Part shown: one piece after another, positions 4,921-5,099 of the stretch | Layout of the letters: every line of letters starts with the position of its first letter | Numbering within the stretch: the first letter of the stretch is position 1 | DNA from: Methanimicrococcus sp. | Lineage (GTDB): Archaea; Halobacteriota; Methanosarcinia; Methanosarcinales; Methanosarcinaceae | Direction of reading: 5' to 3' | Length of the DNA: 5,099 nt | NCBI GenBank assembly: GCA_009783635.1 | Contig: WRDC01000092.1 | Location: 1 to 5,099, forward strand | Notes under the pieces: model-generated | Seen by the model: the letters and a program-made list of their open reading frames with translations, nothing else | Databases searched by the model: none | What the model was told of the DNA's origin: nothing | Position numbers and translations under genes: made by a program

Positions 4921-4980
4921 CGCGCACACCCGCGCAGCCCGCCTTCGCGCACGGCTCGCCCGCGCGCGCGACCCGCACCC
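4921..4980. other. GC-rich block downstream of the transporter
   Basis: Of these 60 bases 51 are G or C, in sharp contrast to the A/T-rich DNA on both sides. The plus strand has 34 C and 17 G. It contains CGCGC at 4921, 4931 and 4946, and a pure CG alternation at 4961-4970 that could adopt Z-DNA. Reading frames across it give Arg/Ala-rich low-complexity peptides with no start context, so it is not taken as coding. It could be an interspersed genomic repeat, a structured RNA or foreign DNA; the sequence alone does not decide. Confidence 0.6.
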
Positions 4981-5013
4981 ATTTTCAAACAAAACACCCG
5001 AAAAGGCACCCTC

Positions 5014-5020
5014 TTTTTTT
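5014..5020 (+). terminator. T7 run, candidate terminator of the EamA transporter gene
   Basis: The plus strand has seven T residues, 120 bases after the transporter stop and just past the GC-rich block. This fits a U-tract terminator for the plus-strand transcript, possibly with the GC-rich block as its 3' UTR. Confidence 0.4.
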
Positions 5021-5025
5021 CCACA

Positions 5026-5099
5026 AATCAATAATAAAAGAGCTTACGCTATTCACAAAAAATCAATAAAATAGCCCTCGCTGTTTTCACTTAAATCAA
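5026..5099. repeat. Diverged direct repeat of about 34 bp reaching the right edge
   Basis: AATCAAT begins at 5026 and again at 5061, and AATCAA at 5094 continues off the edge, giving periods of 35 and 33 bp. Within the two complete units the order AATCAATAA, then AGC, then CGCT, then TT, then CAC is kept, with small indels (AGCTTACGCTATTCAC against AGCCCTCGCTGTTTTCAC). The copies are too different and too directly joined for a CRISPR. No gene is visible in this segment. Confidence 0.45.

Noticed and set aside
4843..5074. Overlapping Arg/Ala-rich frames on both strands across the GC block
   Set aside because: They follow from the CG-rich low-complexity DNA, lack start context and overlap each other and the transporter gene end.
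1..5099. Defence island, mobile element, tRNA or rRNA gene
   Set aside because: No transposase, integrase, nuclease or toxin motifs, no target-site duplications and no tRNA-like cloverleaf were seen; the genes are ordinary archaeal housekeeping genes and one transporter.

Overview
The window looks like a piece of a euryarchaeal chromosome. Four lines of evidence agree: the first 32 codons of an archaeal/eukaryotic-type ribosomal protein eS19 at the left edge, a single-module archaeal ZPR1 zinc-finger protein, an archaeal SepF cell-division protein next to it, and an MCT-1-like PUA-domain protein. Starts preceded by AGGTGA or AAGGTG (complementary to an archaeal 16S 3' end), TATA-like boxes and T-tracts instead of hairpin terminators fit this. 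My best guess is a methanogen related to Methanosarcinales, because the full-length PurA resembles the form I associate with that order. This is inference from memory, not a search.

Layout from left to right. Positions 1-96 (-) hold the start of rps19e, leaving the window on the left, with a structured-looking leader upstream. Positions 97-597 carry no firmly supported gene: there is a weak 80-codon reading frame with a good TATA-like box just upstream, and a 22-bp purine-rich tandem repeat that lies directly after purA and gives T-runs on the purA strand. Positions 598-1923 (-) are purA, 1984-2631 (-) zpr1, 2721-3104 (-) sepF and 3310-3795 (-) a PUA-domain RNA-binding protein. A 177-bp divergent region follows, then a DMT/EamA-family transporter at 3973-4893 (+). 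The last 206 bp hold no gene: there is a 60-bp block with 51 G+C bases, a T7 run, and a diverged repeat of about 34 bp that reaches the right edge.

The minus-strand genes are housekeeping: translation (eS19, PUA/MCT-1-like), AMP synthesis (PurA), a translation-linked zinc-finger protein (ZPR1) and FtsZ membrane anchoring (SepF). They read in one direction but are separated by gaps of 60-205 bp containing T-tracts and TATA-like boxes, so several short transcripts seem likelier than one operon; sepF-zpr1 is the best candidate for a linked pair. Three of them (zpr1, sepF, PUA) use TTG starts with good Shine-Dalgarno sequences, whereas purA has ATG without one and is probably leaderless.

I found no new defence, mobile or biosynthetic system. 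The points worth a second look are in the non-coding DNA: the tandem T-tract array after purA, a palindrome overlapping the likely sepF promoter, alternative hairpins in the sepF leader, the GC-rich block and the right-edge repeat.
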